A stretch of DNA of 64,000 nt, from positions 434,001 to 498,000 of the forward strand of contig BSDZ01000125.1 in the NCBI GenBank assembly GCA_030268105.1. The letters run 5' to 3'. A program made the position numbers and the translations under genes. The number at the start of each line of letters is the position of its first letter. Position 1 is the first letter of the stretch. Below, one piece after another: positions 31,490 to 43,100 of this stretch. This stretch comes from Volvox africanus. Lineage: Eukaryota; Chlorophyta; Chlorophyceae; Chlamydomonadales; Volvocaceae. Below the pieces are notes generated by a model that did not search any database, was not told the DNA's origin, and saw nothing but the letters and a program-made list of their open reading frames with translations.

Positions 31490-32728
31490 CTAAGTCGTCT
31501 TCGGTACGAAAGGTGGTAACAGAGGGCATTCACAAGTAGGGTGCTCTCCCGCACACCTCAAGCAAAGGTTAGCGAACTTTTGATGGTCAAACTCCGAACG
31601 TCGGCACTCCCACTTTTGCATATACGGATCGTCTGTCCGGGGCTTCTTAACACTAGGAGCTGTGTTCTGCATTGCAGCTACAGACGGCGCGCTCTCTCTT
31701 CGCTTTCCTTTCGCATGGCCCGAGCTCGGCCCAGCTCCCGCAGACCCACGATTGCTTGGGCTTTGGCGTCCGTGATTATCATACCGTCTTTCCTTTCGAA
31801 CGGTATTCACGGCCGCTGCGGAGCGTTGACGATCGGAACCCTGGTCCTTCTGTGTCGACTCCGAAGGTGGTTCCTGCGCTCGCATCGCGTGAATACGAGG
31901 ATTAATTTGCTTAGCGTCTTTTCCAGCCAAATTTCGAACTTCTGCACCTCTAGCAAAAGCTACTAAAGCATCATAAGATGAGAATGGAATTCCACTGAGA
32001 TCAGTGGCACACCACCGCGCAAGGGATTCAGTAAGACCACGATAAAACCAGAAGATACGATCCTCCTCGGGAAAGTTAACAATAGGGGTTATCAGTGCCT
32101 CAAAACGGGACTGATAAGCGGGAACGGTCTCGTGTGGACGCATATGGTACGTGCCTTGTGCCAGTGTCTTACGAGCCTCATTGCTACGCGAACGAACTTC
32201 CGTAGCAAAGCGAGCGAGGAGAGCATCGATCAGGTTTTCAAACGTGTACTTGCCTCTAGCGGTGGTCCATTCATCATACCAATCCTTTGCGGCACCCTCG
32301 AGGGTATTCCCAATGAACAGGCATTTAATAGAGTCACATCCCCCGCCGTGCACCGCTTGCAGATATTGCCTAGCGTCACGAACGTAAGCCCGTGTCCTAT
32401 CCGCGACACTATGCCCTGAATTCTTTGCCTTTTCGTCAGCGGAAATATTGAGCTTGGGCACGGGGATAGTCAACTTCATTACCTCCGGTATTCCGACGGG
32501 TTCTTGAACCGCGGGTGTTACCGGGGCCCGTTGTGCTCCAACTCCTTCACTTGTTGTAGCCGCTGCCGACAGTGGTACAATTAAGTGTGAAGGGGTCTGA
32601 AGAACAATGGGGTCAGACATGACACGAGTCCTGATGGCATCGGGATTGGCAAAAGCAGGTCTAGCGGCAAGACCGCTATCGGGTTGGCTAGCGGTGCCCA
32701 GGTAGGAGCTATCTTCGCATCCCGACAT
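31490..32728 (-). CDS. gag: B1 Gag
   Basis: 412 codons, MSGCEDSSYL to TAG at 31490-31492. Highly similar to B2 Gag, with zinc knuckle CLRCAGEHPTCEC (an Arg-to-Cys change next to the last Cys). The frame is intact despite the disrupted pol. Confidence 0.88.
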   Translation of the reverse strand: MSGCEDSSYLGTASQPDSGLAARPAFANPDAIRTRVMSDPIVLQTPSHLIVPLSAAATTSEGVGAQRAPVTPAVQEPVGIPEVMKLTIPVPKLNISADEKAKNSGHSVADRTRAYVRDARQYLQAVHGGGCDSIKCLFIGNTLEGAAKDWYDEWTTARGKYTFENLIDALLARFATEVRSRSNEARKTLAQGTYHMRPHETVPAYQSRFEALITPIVNFPEEDRIFWFYRGLTESLARWCATDLSGIPFSSYDALVAFARGAEVRNLAGKDAKQINPRIHAMRAQEPPSESTQKDQGSDRQRSAAAVNTVRKERRYDNHGRQSPSNRGSAGAGPSSGHAKGKRRESAPSVAAMQNTAPSVKKPRTDDPYMQKWECRRSEFDHQKFANLCLRCAGEHPTCECPLLPPFVPKTT

Positions 32729-32814
32729 AAGGCACGAACTTATACTGGTGAACAGGAATTACTAAAAGATCTGTGAACAGGTAGCGCAGGAGGAATTTTT
32801 GATTACTCGCGTAC

Positions 32815-33124
32815 CGACAGAACTCCTGAGTAACTCGAGAAGAAAAGCGACGTAATCCGTAAGGCCGTCTCTTATCTCAGTAGTCTTCTGAATCAAAGCT
32901 TTAATCTGATCCGAGTTTAAGTATTATCCGGCCAACACAGCGTTTAATGTTGGCGTTCGTTCACCTGCGGCTCACAATGCAAGCTCGCAACGAGAATACA
33001 GCGACTAGTTACCAACAGATATCTAGAATTACATACCGGAAGCGGCGGCGTCCAAAACGGCGCGGCCGAGGTCCTCAGCGAAGGTGTCTAAAGGGCTGCG
33101 GCGTGTGTCATCGTCGCTCGCCAT
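32815..33124 (-). pseudogene. B1 pre-gag ORF with a nonsense codon
   Basis: Exon 1 is 33037-33124 and exon 2 32815-32964, the same lengths (88 and 150 nt) and 72-bp intron as in B2. The donor here is GTATGT, a consensus fungal donor, where other copies have GTTTGT; this supports real splicing. In exon 2 a Gln codon seen in B2 has become TAA. Confidence 0.5.
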
Positions 33125-33191
33125 CGCGAGAACCTACTTCCGATGAGGGACAATGAGACAGTCGTGAATTTACCCGTCTCGATACCAAATT

Positions 33192-34004
33192 TGTTGTATC
33201 CTTCCTTCTTTAATCATGCACTGAATCTGCACGTCTGGATGTTTGCTAGTGCGCACCAAGCTTACGAACAGCAAGGCGATTCAATGCGAGCAAAGTGACA
33301 GCGGAAGACTCAAGAATAAGGAAAGATCCAACTTACAGTAGTCGTCATTTACAAATCGGTAGATGGCCGTCAGACCCCGTGGGCAATGTTCATCCCTCGG
33401 CTGCAGATGGGATGCTAGAATAGCTCAGGCCGAATATATATGAGTATATCGTATGTCCGCGAATTAGATAGAGTCAAGTACACGAGTACTTAGTCCAAAG
33501 TAGCACGAGCCGACTTCGGTCTCTAGGCGGCCGTCCTCGCACCTATCACGTCGCGATACCGATGTGCAGTACAGGTCTCACTGGATCCCGATCTCAAGTG
33601 TGAGTACCTTCGTAGTACTGTTCTAAATATCGTGTCATCCGTGATATTATTGAATGCAACGCATGCAATATGCAAAGGTCCGAATATCGATATTCGGTTG
33701 CCGACCCAACCATCACGATCGTCGCCTTCTTGCATACGTGTATGGTTTATGACGTAAATAAGGTAATAATATTTAATGTATTATTACTTGATATAAAATG
33801 CCAATGAATAGATCGCGCATTAATTATCAGCCTCGAGTCAAACATGTTGACCAACAGCGCGATGTCGTAGATGATAATGCGACATGCCTGATTAGCTAGA
33901 TATACTCGAGTATATCATGCTAATATGATTGTATTATGCTTCATAATGTTCAGATGCATTGCGGCCTATTTCGGTGTAAACGGTGATTGAACCGGCGTAC
34001 AACA
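33192..34004 (-). repeat. B1 5' LTR
   Basis: 813 bp, TGTTGTATCC...GTACAACA on the plus strand, adjacent to the primer-binding complement GTCTCGATACCA just before 33188. The flank CATTC lies in A1 gag. Confidence 0.9.
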
Positions 34005-34447
34005 CATTCGTGATACCAGTCCTTCGCTGCGCCCTCGAGGGTGTTGCCAACGAAGAGACACTTGATACCATCATTATCGCCACCATGAACAGCCTGGAGA
34101 TACTTCTTAGCGTTGCGCACGTACGCACGAGTTGCATCAGCTATGCTATGGCCTGTTGTCTTTTCATTCAGCGAGATTTTAAGCCTAGGAACGGGAATTG
34201 TCAATCTCATCACCTCAGGAATGGCAGCGTGCCCTTGCGATTGAGGTAGAGGAAGGACCCGTGGCTCAGCAGTGTTGTCCATATTCATATTAACTGCTGA
34301 ATGCGGCACAATTAAGTGGGCAGGGGTCTGAAGGACAAGGGGCTCTTGAGTGGCTCGCGTGCCAAGAGTCTCAAGACCTCTATCCGGAGCTCTAGCAGCT
34401 TGGCTTGCTAAGCTAGTGAGCTTCGTATCATCGCGTTCCGCAGACAT
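34005..34447 (-). pseudogene. gag: A1 gag, N-terminal fragment
   Basis: Starts MSAERDDTKLTSLASQ (a deletion shortens the N-terminus relative to A3), continues SIADATRAYVRNAKKYLQ and LFVGNTLEGAAKDWYHE, and is cut at 34005 by the B1 LTR. The remaining two thirds of Gag is not present anywhere in A1. Confidence 0.82.
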
Positions 34448-34901
34448 GGAACACGAAGCAATACCCTAGGCTTGTGTAATAGAAGACGACTTCAACCGCA
34501 AAGGCAAGAGTATAAACGATTCGGACAGTACTCTTGAGGAGATTCAGCAAATTCAGCAGGTACTTGCCCAGCTGAGTCCTAATCTCCGTAGTTTGGGTGA
34601 TAAGAGTCGCCAACTGGTCTGGACGAAAGCCGGTCTCAGTCGTCGCGGCAAGCAATGCCGGAGCGCTGAGGTTACCTGCGACTCAGAGTGTACACTTACA
34701 CAACAAGTGCAGCAATTTAGACAAAAGCAATTAAACGATTACAAACCGGAAGCAGCGGCGTCCAATACGGCGCGGCCCAGGTCATCGGCAAAAGTATCTA
34801 GCGGTCCACGTGGTTCATTGCTGGTACTCGCTTTAGAGAAAACCTACTTCCGATTTGACACAACGAGACAGTTAGGCAACGAACCTGTCTCGATACCAAT
34901 T
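34448..34901 (-). other. A1 leader with decayed pre-gag region and primer-binding site
   Basis: Equivalent to the A3 leader. Exon-2-like sequence (TETGFRPDQLATLITQTTEIRTQLG) is recognisable around 34540-34660, but exon 1 is altered (the start region reads as GCG/AGT changes) and no intact product is predicted. The primer-binding complement lies just left of 34902. Confidence 0.6.
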
Positions 34902-35720
34902 TGTTGTACCTCTCCTTCGTGTTTGCTCATAAGTATCTGCATGTCTGAAGGCTTTCGACACTGATGCGCGAGCACTTGCAAGTACAGCAAGGCAATCAAG
35001 AGCAAACAAAGACAGCGGAAGACTTCAAGACAAGAAGAGATATAACTTACAATCTTACAGACCGAAGCGATGCAATGGACGTAATCGCCGTCAGCGCCGG
35101 AAGCAAGCAATCATCACGCGGTGGTGATAAGCGAAGTTCAGGCTTAGCTCGGGCTAAGTAGAAGAGCGTTTTAGCAATAATAGTGTTCTCCGGTATCGAA
35201 TGTCTTGTCTTACTTAGCCGTCCTCGCATCTGTTATACTCGCAGCATCCCAACGCCGTACGATTCACACTAGGAGGCCGATCCTAAGTGTGACAACCCTA
35301 CTGCGCATAGGCGATGTCCATGTATAACAACCGATAAGCCTTTCCGGCATTCGCATGATGCAAGGGTCCGAATAACGATATTCGGTTGCAAGGCATGCAT
35401 CGCGACGAGTGCGGCCCTCTCAACGTGTGCTGTAATGAAGTAATACTATACCAGATAATATTACTAATCGTTCCATATCACGAGCATAATGTACTTCTCG
35501 ATCGTTTGGGATTTCATGCATGCTAGGCGGATTTGCCATGATGCGATGTCGCGATGTATAATGGTAACATGCCAACACATATATAAATGTATGCAAATAC
35601 ATTAATGTCATGCAAGTTCATTCATATGCATAACTCATTCATGTGTTCATCAAGACAGCACTTCGCCTCGTATTGTAGCATTGACCTACACATCGGCAGG
35701 AAACGAACCGTGGCACAATA
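34902..35720 (-). repeat. A1 5' LTR
   Basis: 819 bp from TGTTGTACC to GGCACAATA; the terminal CAACA has become CAATA. Roughly 90% similar by eye to the 4190-5019 LTR, a larger gap than within A3, A5 or A6 pairs. Confidence 0.85.
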
Positions 35721-38499
35721 CACAACCCATTTCACGACCTATGTACAGGTTAAGCCCGTTGGAGCTGGATGAAGTGAAGCGGCAAGTGGGGGATCTGCTT
35801 GCAAAGGGTATGATTCGGCCCAGCACGTCGCCATATTCTGCACCGTTATTGTTTGTCGGTAAGAAGGATGGGACATTGCATATGTGCATTGATTATCGGG
35901 GCTTGAATGCGACCACGATTAAAAATCGCTACCCTTTGCCACGCGTCGATGACCTGCTCGATAAGTTGAAAGGCTCAGCTTATTTTTCCTCGATTGACCT
36001 TCAACAAGGGTATAATCAGATACGCATTGCTGCTTCTGATATTCCGAAAACCGCTTTTCGGACCCCCTTTGGTCACTTCAAGTACACGGTCTTGTCGTTT
36101 GGACTTACTAATGCACCCGCCACATTTCAAGCAGTGATGGATCGCATGTTCAGACCGTATATCGACAGGTTCATCGTCTGCTATTTGGACGATATTTTAA
36201 TATATTCCAAAACGTGCGAGGAGCACCTGAAGCATCTTGAGCTCGTGCTTGAGGTGATGAAGCGGGAGCAATTGTTTGCTAAACGTGCCAAGTGTTTTTG
36301 GGCGCAGCCTCAGGTGGAGTAATTGGGCCACATCGTGTCGGCCACTGGAATTAGGATTGACCCATGGAAGGTAGCTGTGGTTCGCAAATGGCCCGCCTCA
36401 GAACCTCACCGAACTACGCCAGTTCTTAGGTTTGACTTACTACTTCAGTAAGTTTATTAATAAATACTCCATAATTGCGGCCCTGCTTACAAATCTGACG
36501 AAGAAGGGAGGTTTCGCTTCTCTCGAGGCCTGGACACCCGCGTGCCAGTGGGCATTCAAAGAGCTCAAGCGAATCATCGCCGACGATGTTACCCTCTCTT
36601 TCCCTGATTACTCATTGCCGTTTCGTGTTGAAGTAATATCGGATGCCTCCCTGCATGGGAGCGGTGCTGTATTGTTGCAGGAAGGACGACCAATCGCCTT
36701 CCGAGTAAGAAATTCTCGGGTGCGGAGACCCAATACACGACCGGAGAGCAGGAGCTGTTGGCAGTTCTACATGCTATAAAGGAATGGCGTTGTTACCTTG
36801 AAGGCCGCCCTTTTACATTGAAGACCGATCATAAACCGCTGATATTCTTACACAGTATCCCCATGCTCAACCGACGACAAGCCCGGCGGATGGAGTATCT
36901 ATCTCGTTTCGACTGTACATGGGAGTATATCGCTGGCAGAATTAATATTGCTGACGCCCTCAGTCGACATCCATCGTTACACGCTGCGATTTTGGCAGCG
37001 CCGATTACTTGTTCACGCAGTCAGGAGGTGCCGATAGCAGCGGACCTCACGCAACGACTCAAGATGGCGTATGAAGTGGATCCATGGTTTGCTTCGCCAA
37101 GTAATGTGGAGCATTTGCACAAGCGCAACGATTTGTGGCTGCGGATGGATGGTTCGACCACACAAATCGTCGTGCCGAACGACAACGCTTTACGCTAGGA
37201 TATTCTTGCTCGGTTCCATGAGGACCCGTTAGCAGGACATCCTGGAAGCACGCGATTGGCAGAGCTAGTACGACGCTCGTTTTGGTGGCCGCGCATGGTG
37301 AAGGATGCGGAAAACTTCGTGCAAAGGTGCAGTTTATGTCAGCGCAATAAAACACTATCCGGTAAGGGCCAGGGTTTGTTACAACCTTTACCTATACCAA
37401 ATGCCCCTTGGGAAAGTGTTTCTATGGACTTCGTAGTCGCGCTGCCCAAAACTGGGGGGGGATACGACTTGGTGTTCGTTATGGTCGATCGTTTGACCAA
37501 GATGGTTCACTTAGCCCCCTGCACCTCGTCTTGCACCGCTGAGCAAACAGCACGATTATTTTTCGATAACGTGGTCCGATTGCATGGCGTTCCTAAAAAT
37601 GTGATATCCGATCGTGGCGGTCAATTCACGTCTAAGTTTTGGGAAGCGCTATGTGAACTCGTCGGTATGTGCGTTCATTTGAGCACAGCATATCATCCAC
37701 AATCCGATGGGCAAACTGAATGCACAACTCGCACTTTGGGCGACATGTTGAGGAATTTCGCGGGACGCACACCCTCTGTTTGGGATACGTTTCTGACTTC
37801 GGCAGAATTTGCGCTTAACAATGCTGTTAACCGCTCTACAGGTCAAAGCCCCTTCTTTCTGAATTATGGATTCCATCCTGCGCTACGGGTGTGGCGAGAG
37901 TTGGTAAAACCTTTGCCAAGTCGTTCCTATCCCGCATGACAGACGTGAAGGCATGCTTGGACGTGGCACAACAACGGACGATGGACTACTATAATAAATC
38001 CAAATGAGACGTAACATTTTCGGTGGGACAAATGGTATAATTGAGCACCAAGAACTTGCGTTCGCTCGCCGACGGATCCCGTAAATTGCTACCTCGCTGG
38101 ATCGGTCCATATCCCATTGTTCACATGGTAGGGAATGTAGCCGTGGAGCTATCCCTACCTTCTGACATGAATATCCATCCCACACTTCATATTTCTTTAA
38201 TTCGCCCTTATCACGGCACAGCACCCGTTACGAACGACACCGATGCCCCTGCAGTAATGGACCCCGGTCCCGAGACCTGGATCGCAGGCAAGCAAAAGGT
38301 GTATGATGTGGAACGCATACTGGATTATCGGGTTCGTCGCATTGGTCGACAACGACGAAAGCGGAAGGTGCATGAATATCTGGTCAAGTGGACTGGCTAT
38401 TCTAGCAAGCATAATTCGTGGGAGCCGATGCGTAACTTCTCGCCGGAAATGAAGCCCCTGTTGGAGGAAGCTCGTCTACGCGCCACGCAAACCCAATGA
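35721..38499 (+). pseudogene. pol: B4 pol (RT, RNase H, integrase, chromodomain)
   Basis: The clearest B-family RT in the window, with YLDD ([12 protein letters not shown], near 36180). Breaks: TAA for Tyr at 36320-36322, 2-nt losses near 36396 and 36703, TAG for Tyr at 37196-37198, a loss of about 17 nt near 37905 and TGA at 38005-38007 shared with B2. RNase [11 protein letters not shown], integrase DDE motifs (one Arg codon in TER changed to Cys) and chromodomain are recognisable. Confidence 0.86.
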
Positions 38500-38558
38500 T
38501 CCTTGCAGTCGATGCTGTCTGATGCAGTGAGGATGCTGCATACGGGAGGGGGGATAGT

Positions 38559-39167
38559 TGTTGTACGCGGGTTCAATCACCGTTTACATTTATGAAGGCC
38601 GCAATGCATTCAGATATCATGAAGCATAATACAATCATATTAGCATGATATACTCGAGTATATCTAGCTAATCAGGCATGTCGCATCATCATTCACGACA
38701 TCACGCTGTCGGTCAACATGTTTGACTCGAGGCTGATAATTAATGCGCGATCTATCCATTGGCATATTATATCACGTAACAATACTTTGAATAGTATTAC
38801 CTCATCTGTGTCATAAACCATATGCGTATGCAAGAATGCGACGATTGCGATGGTTGGGTCAGCAACCAAATATCGATATTCGGACCTTTGCATATTGCAT
38901 GCGTTGCATCCAATAATATCACGAATGACACGATATTTAGAGCAGTATTACCAAGGTACTCACACTTGAGATCGTAATCCAGTGAGACCTGTACTGCACA
39001 TCGGTATCACGACGTGATAGGTGTGAGGACGGCCGCCTAGAGACCGAACTCGGCGCAATGCTAACTTTGGACCAAGTATTCGAGTACTTAACTCTATCCG
39101 ATACGCATTCATACGATATAATCATTTATATTCGGCCTGAGCTATTCTAGCATTCCATCTGCAGCCG
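38559..39167 (+). repeat. B4 3' LTR, truncated
   Basis: Begins TGTTGTACGCGGG after GGGAGGGGGGATAGT and ends at CATCTGCAGCCGAG, about 200 bp short of a full LTR. The next bases are A-family gag. Confidence 0.88.
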
Positions 39168-40147
39168 AGATTGTCAATTCCCGTTCCTAGGCTCAATATC
39201 TGGCTGACTGAAAGGGCACCAGGCCATAGCATAGCCGATGCAACTCGTGCGTACGTGCGTGACGCTAAAAAGTATCTCCAGGCTGTTCATGGTGGCGATA
39301 ATGATGGTATCAGGTGTCTCTTCGTTGGTAACACCCTCGAGGGCTCAGCGAAGGACTGGTATCATGAATGGACCACCGCCCGGGGCGACTATACTTTTGA
39401 CGAGATGATCGCCGCTTTGCTCGCACGGTTCGCTACTGAGGTGCAAGCACGCGATGTGGAGGCTCGTAAGGTCTTGGCGGCCGGTAGTTACCACATGCGT
39501 CGGGGTGAAAATGTACCTGCGTACCAGTCACGCTTCGAAGCACTAGTGACCCCCATTGCTGATCTCACCGAAACCGAACGTGTCTTTTGGTTTAGGCGAG
39601 GCCTGACGAAACTTTTGGCTAAATGGTGCGCTACTGACTTGGCTGGGGTGCCGATCAAGTCGTATGATGCCTTGGTCACTTTTGCTAAGGGTACGGAGAT
39701 ACGACTCCTTGCCGGTGAGGAAGAAGTCAAGTCTGTCCCTCGTGCAAATGCCGTGCAAGTGCAGGATTCGCTTGGGGAAGCTGTAGCTCTCGACCAGGAA
39801 CTCGGAGCAACCCGCCCCTCGCCTACTGCTGCGACGCAACACAGCAACCGGCAACGCAAGGCGCGCGGGGGCGCTAGCTCGGGTGTCCGCGGGTCAGGGG
39901 GAGCAGGTCCGAGCTCGGACCCGGCTAAGAGCAGGAAGCGTGGTGGTGCGCCGTCGTCGGCAGCCGCACAGCGCTCTGACCCCAATGCGAAGCGGACTCG
40001 CACGGATGACTCGTTTATGCCTAAATGGAATTGCAATCGTTCCGAATTCGAGAGCGGAAAGCGGCCAATGTTTGTCTACGGTGCGCGGAGAGTCATCCTA
40101 CGAAGGATTGCCCGTTACTGCCGCCGTTTGTACCTCAGCCGAAATAG
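39168..40147 (+). pseudogene. gag: A4 gag, 5' truncated and frameshifted
   Basis: Opens at SIPVPRLNIW and follows A2 Gag to MPKWNCNRSEFE, where a 1-nt loss near 40052 shifts the frame and destroys the zinc knuckle. The aligned TAG is still at 40145-40147. Confidence 0.85.
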
Positions 40148-43100
40148 GGGCTTGCCCGGGTTCCTGTGGAGGGGACACCGCCCGGTATTTCTGAACTAAC
40201 ACGTGGTCGGTGGTCATCCTTACGGCCAGCCGTGAAGGCATTGTTGCCTTGCATACTTGGACACATCGAGCGAGTCATTGCGCGACGCATCACGCTTGAC
40301 GGACGCACGGGACTTCTCTGCTTCGATCCGTTGTGTAATTTGTTTACACCTTGCCGTCCCCTGTCGTCTATCGATCTGTCTAACCACGTGGTTTTGTTCA
40401 TCCCCTCGTCTCTGCGTGAGATGTCGGAACAGTTGGCCGTTTACAGGAGATGTAGGCGTCAATATCCAGGCACCGCCACATGTGTATTACTCCCCGCTTT
40501 CTGTCGGTGCAAGGCAGAGGCATCGTTAAGGGGTATGCGGTGTGTCCACCGGTTCGAGCTGGGCACCGATTTGTTTAATGGTGTGGATCGGGAGGGTATG
40601 CTGGCTCCGTGGCCAGGGACATCCTACTCGGTTGACGTTTGGTACGAAGCTCCTGATGAGGGTGCCGTAGGTTACGGACCCGCCCTAAGTGCACTTACGT
40701 TATCTGCTGGGCAGTCGCTCGTAGATAACCGTGTCCCAGTGGTTCAGATCGGTTTGAATGGCCGTACTCTGAAGGCACTTGTTGACACCGGTGCCAGCGA
40801 CGACTTCATCTCTGTCGCAGAGGTGAATGCGCTGGAGTTGACCCCAGAGTCGTCTGATTGTCCACAGGTTACCCTTGCTGACGGGGGTAAGCATCCCATC
40901 GTGGGCAGGATTACCCTTAGCCTATCGATAGGCCCTTTGCGTGTTGTGACCCGGCCGTACGTGCTGCAGGGCTTAGCAGAGACTGCACCGTACATAATGG
41001 GGTCTTCGACATTACGACAGTACCGTGCGCGCATCGACATGGAGACCGCAACCCTTCATATGTGCAAGGGTACTCTGTCGATTAAGGTACCTTTCCTGTC
41101 GTTCGAACATGTCACACCAAAGGAGGGCGAAGCTGAGGCGGTGCCTATGGTTAATTTCGCTGTGACCACAATGGCCGCGCGAATCGAACCAGAGCTAGTC
41201 GGGCATAAGGAAGCCGTCCGTTTGTTACGGAAGGGTGCCCACGGACTGCTTTTGAGGCCGCGGGTGGGCTGTTGTGCCACCACCGCGCAGATTTCTGTGG
41301 ATCCTGAGGTTGAGGCCCTACTGTCGCAGTATGAGGACGTCTTTAAAGATATCCCTGGCCTACCACCTATGCGTCCTGTTGATCACACAATCCCTCTCAT
41401 GCCTAGAGCGCAGCCTACGGCCCGGCCAATGTACAGGTTGAGTCCATTGGAGCTGGACGAGGTAAAGCGCCAGGTGACGGATTTGCTCGCGAAGGGTATG
41501 ATACGCCCCAGCACATCCCCGTATTCTGCACCGATTTTGTTTGTCGGTAAGAAGGATGGGACCTTGCGCATGTGCATCGATTACCGGGGGTTGAATGCGA
41601 GTACGGTGAAAAATCGCTACCCTTTGCCACGCGTTGACGACCTGTTGGATAAGCTGAAGGGATCGGCTTATTTTTCCTCGATTGACTTGCAACAGGGCTA
41701 TAATCAGATCCGCATCGCTGCCTCTGATATTCCGAAAACCGCTTTTCGGACGCCCTTCGTTAACGCCCTTCGTGAATGCGAGTACGGTGAAAAATCGCTA
41801 CCCTTTGCCACGCGTTGACGACCTGTTGGATAAGCTGAAGGGATCGGCTTATTTTTCCTCGATTGACTTGCAACAGGGCTATAATCAGATCCGCATCGCT
41901 GCCTCTGATATTCCGAAAACCGCTTTTCGGACGCCCTTCGGTCACTTCGAGTATACGGTCCTATCGTTTGGTTTGACTAATGCCCCTGCGACGTTTCAGG
42001 CGGTTATGGACCGAATGTTTAGGCCGTTTATCGACAGGTTCGTTGTTTGCTACCTGGATGACATCTTGGTTTATTCTAAGATGCGCGAGGAGCACTTGGA
42101 GCATCTTCGGCTCGTGCTCGACGTTATGAGGCGGGAGCAATTGTTTGCTAAACGCGCCAAATGCTTTTGGGCGCAGCCTCAGGTGGAATATTTGGGCCAC
42201 ATTGTGTCGGCTACCGGTGTGAAGATGGACCTGCGGAAGGTCGCTGTGGTTCGCGATTGGCCCACGCCTCAGAACCTCACGGAGCTGCATAAGTTCCTTG
42301 GCTTGACCAATTATTTTCGAAAGTTCATTGAAAAATATTCCATCATTGCGGCCCCGCTTACTAACTTAACTCGCAAAGGCGTTTTCGTTTCGCTCGAGTC
42401 GTGGACGTCGCAATGCCAGCGGGCCTTCGAAGAGCTCAAACGAATCATTGCCGAAGATGTCACCCTTGCATTCCCTGATTACTCGTTGCCGTTTCGTGTT
42501 GAGGTAGTGTCTGATGCCTCAGTATTTGGAAGCGGCGCTGTATTGTTACAGGAAGGGCAACCGATCGCCTTCACGAGTAAGAAGTTTTCTGGTGTGGAGA
42601 TTCGTTACACCACTGGGGAACAGGAGCTTCTGGCAGTGCTGCATGCTTTAAAGGAATGGTGCTGTTACCTCGAGGGACACCCGTTTACTTTAAAGACTGA
42701 CCATAAGCCCCTAACGTTTTTGCAAAACGTTCCGACGTTGAACCGCCGTCAGGCTAGGTGGATGGAATACCTAGCTAGGTTCGACTGCACCTGGGAGTAC
42801 ATTTCTGGTAAATTGAATATTGCTGATCCTCTCAGTCGACATCCGTCGCTACACGCTGCAATTTTGGCAGCGCCCGTCGTGCGACCGCATAACGAGGAGG
42901 TGCCGATCGCAATGGACCTCGCGGAGCGGTTGAAGGTTGCCTACAACGCAGATGCCTGGTTCTCGGAGCCAGCTAATGTAGAAAATCTTCGCAAGCAGAA
43001 TGGCCTTTGGCTACGGACGGAGGGTGCAGCTACGCAAATCGTCGTTCCGAACGACGACGCGCTACGCTACGACATCCTTGCACGGTTCCACGAGGACCTG

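Larger units (their letters stand above)
5403..34004 (-). mobile_element. Retrotransposon B1 (family B), second nest level
   Basis: Minus-oriented. 3' LTR 5403-6215, late pol 6275-7108, then A2 (7109-30178), then early pol 30179-31489, gag 31490-32728, leader, 5' LTR 33192-34004. Both LTRs are 813 bp and about 97% identical by eye. The RT-to-integrase section of pol is missing on the two sides of A2. Flanking pentamers differ (GGGTG at 5398-5402, CATTC at 34005-34009), and the flanks are two non-adjacent places in an A element, so this is not one simple insertion. Confidence 0.75.
4190..35720 (-). mobile_element. Retrotransposon A1 (family A), outermost element of the nest, heavily deleted
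   Basis: Minus-oriented Ty3/Gypsy chromovirus remnant: 3' LTR 4190-5019, polypurine tract and chromodomain end of pol to 5402, then B1 (5403-34004), then a gag fragment 34005-34447, leader and 5' LTR 34902-35720. The segment from mid-gag to late pol is missing. The 5-bp flanks of the whole element do not match (TTCAT at 4185-4189, CACAA at 35721-35725), and its two LTRs are visibly more different from each other than those of A3, A5 or A6. It may be a recombinant of two A copies. Confidence 0.7.
35721..39167 (+). mobile_element. Retrotransposon B4 (family B), 5' and 3' truncated
   Basis: Pol from the RT start to the chromodomain (35721-38499), polypurine tract, and the first 609 bp of the 3' LTR. 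The left end abuts the A1 LTR at GCACAACCC of B pol; the right end breaks within the LTR at 39167 and joins A4 gag. No duplication is visible on either side. Confidence 0.85.

Noticed and set aside
4190..35720. Treating each LTR not next to coding sequence as a solo LTR
   Set aside because: Split LTRs (7109-7635 with 24257-24563) and paired LTRs explain them; only 3195-3723 and 3724-4189 lack an attached interior.
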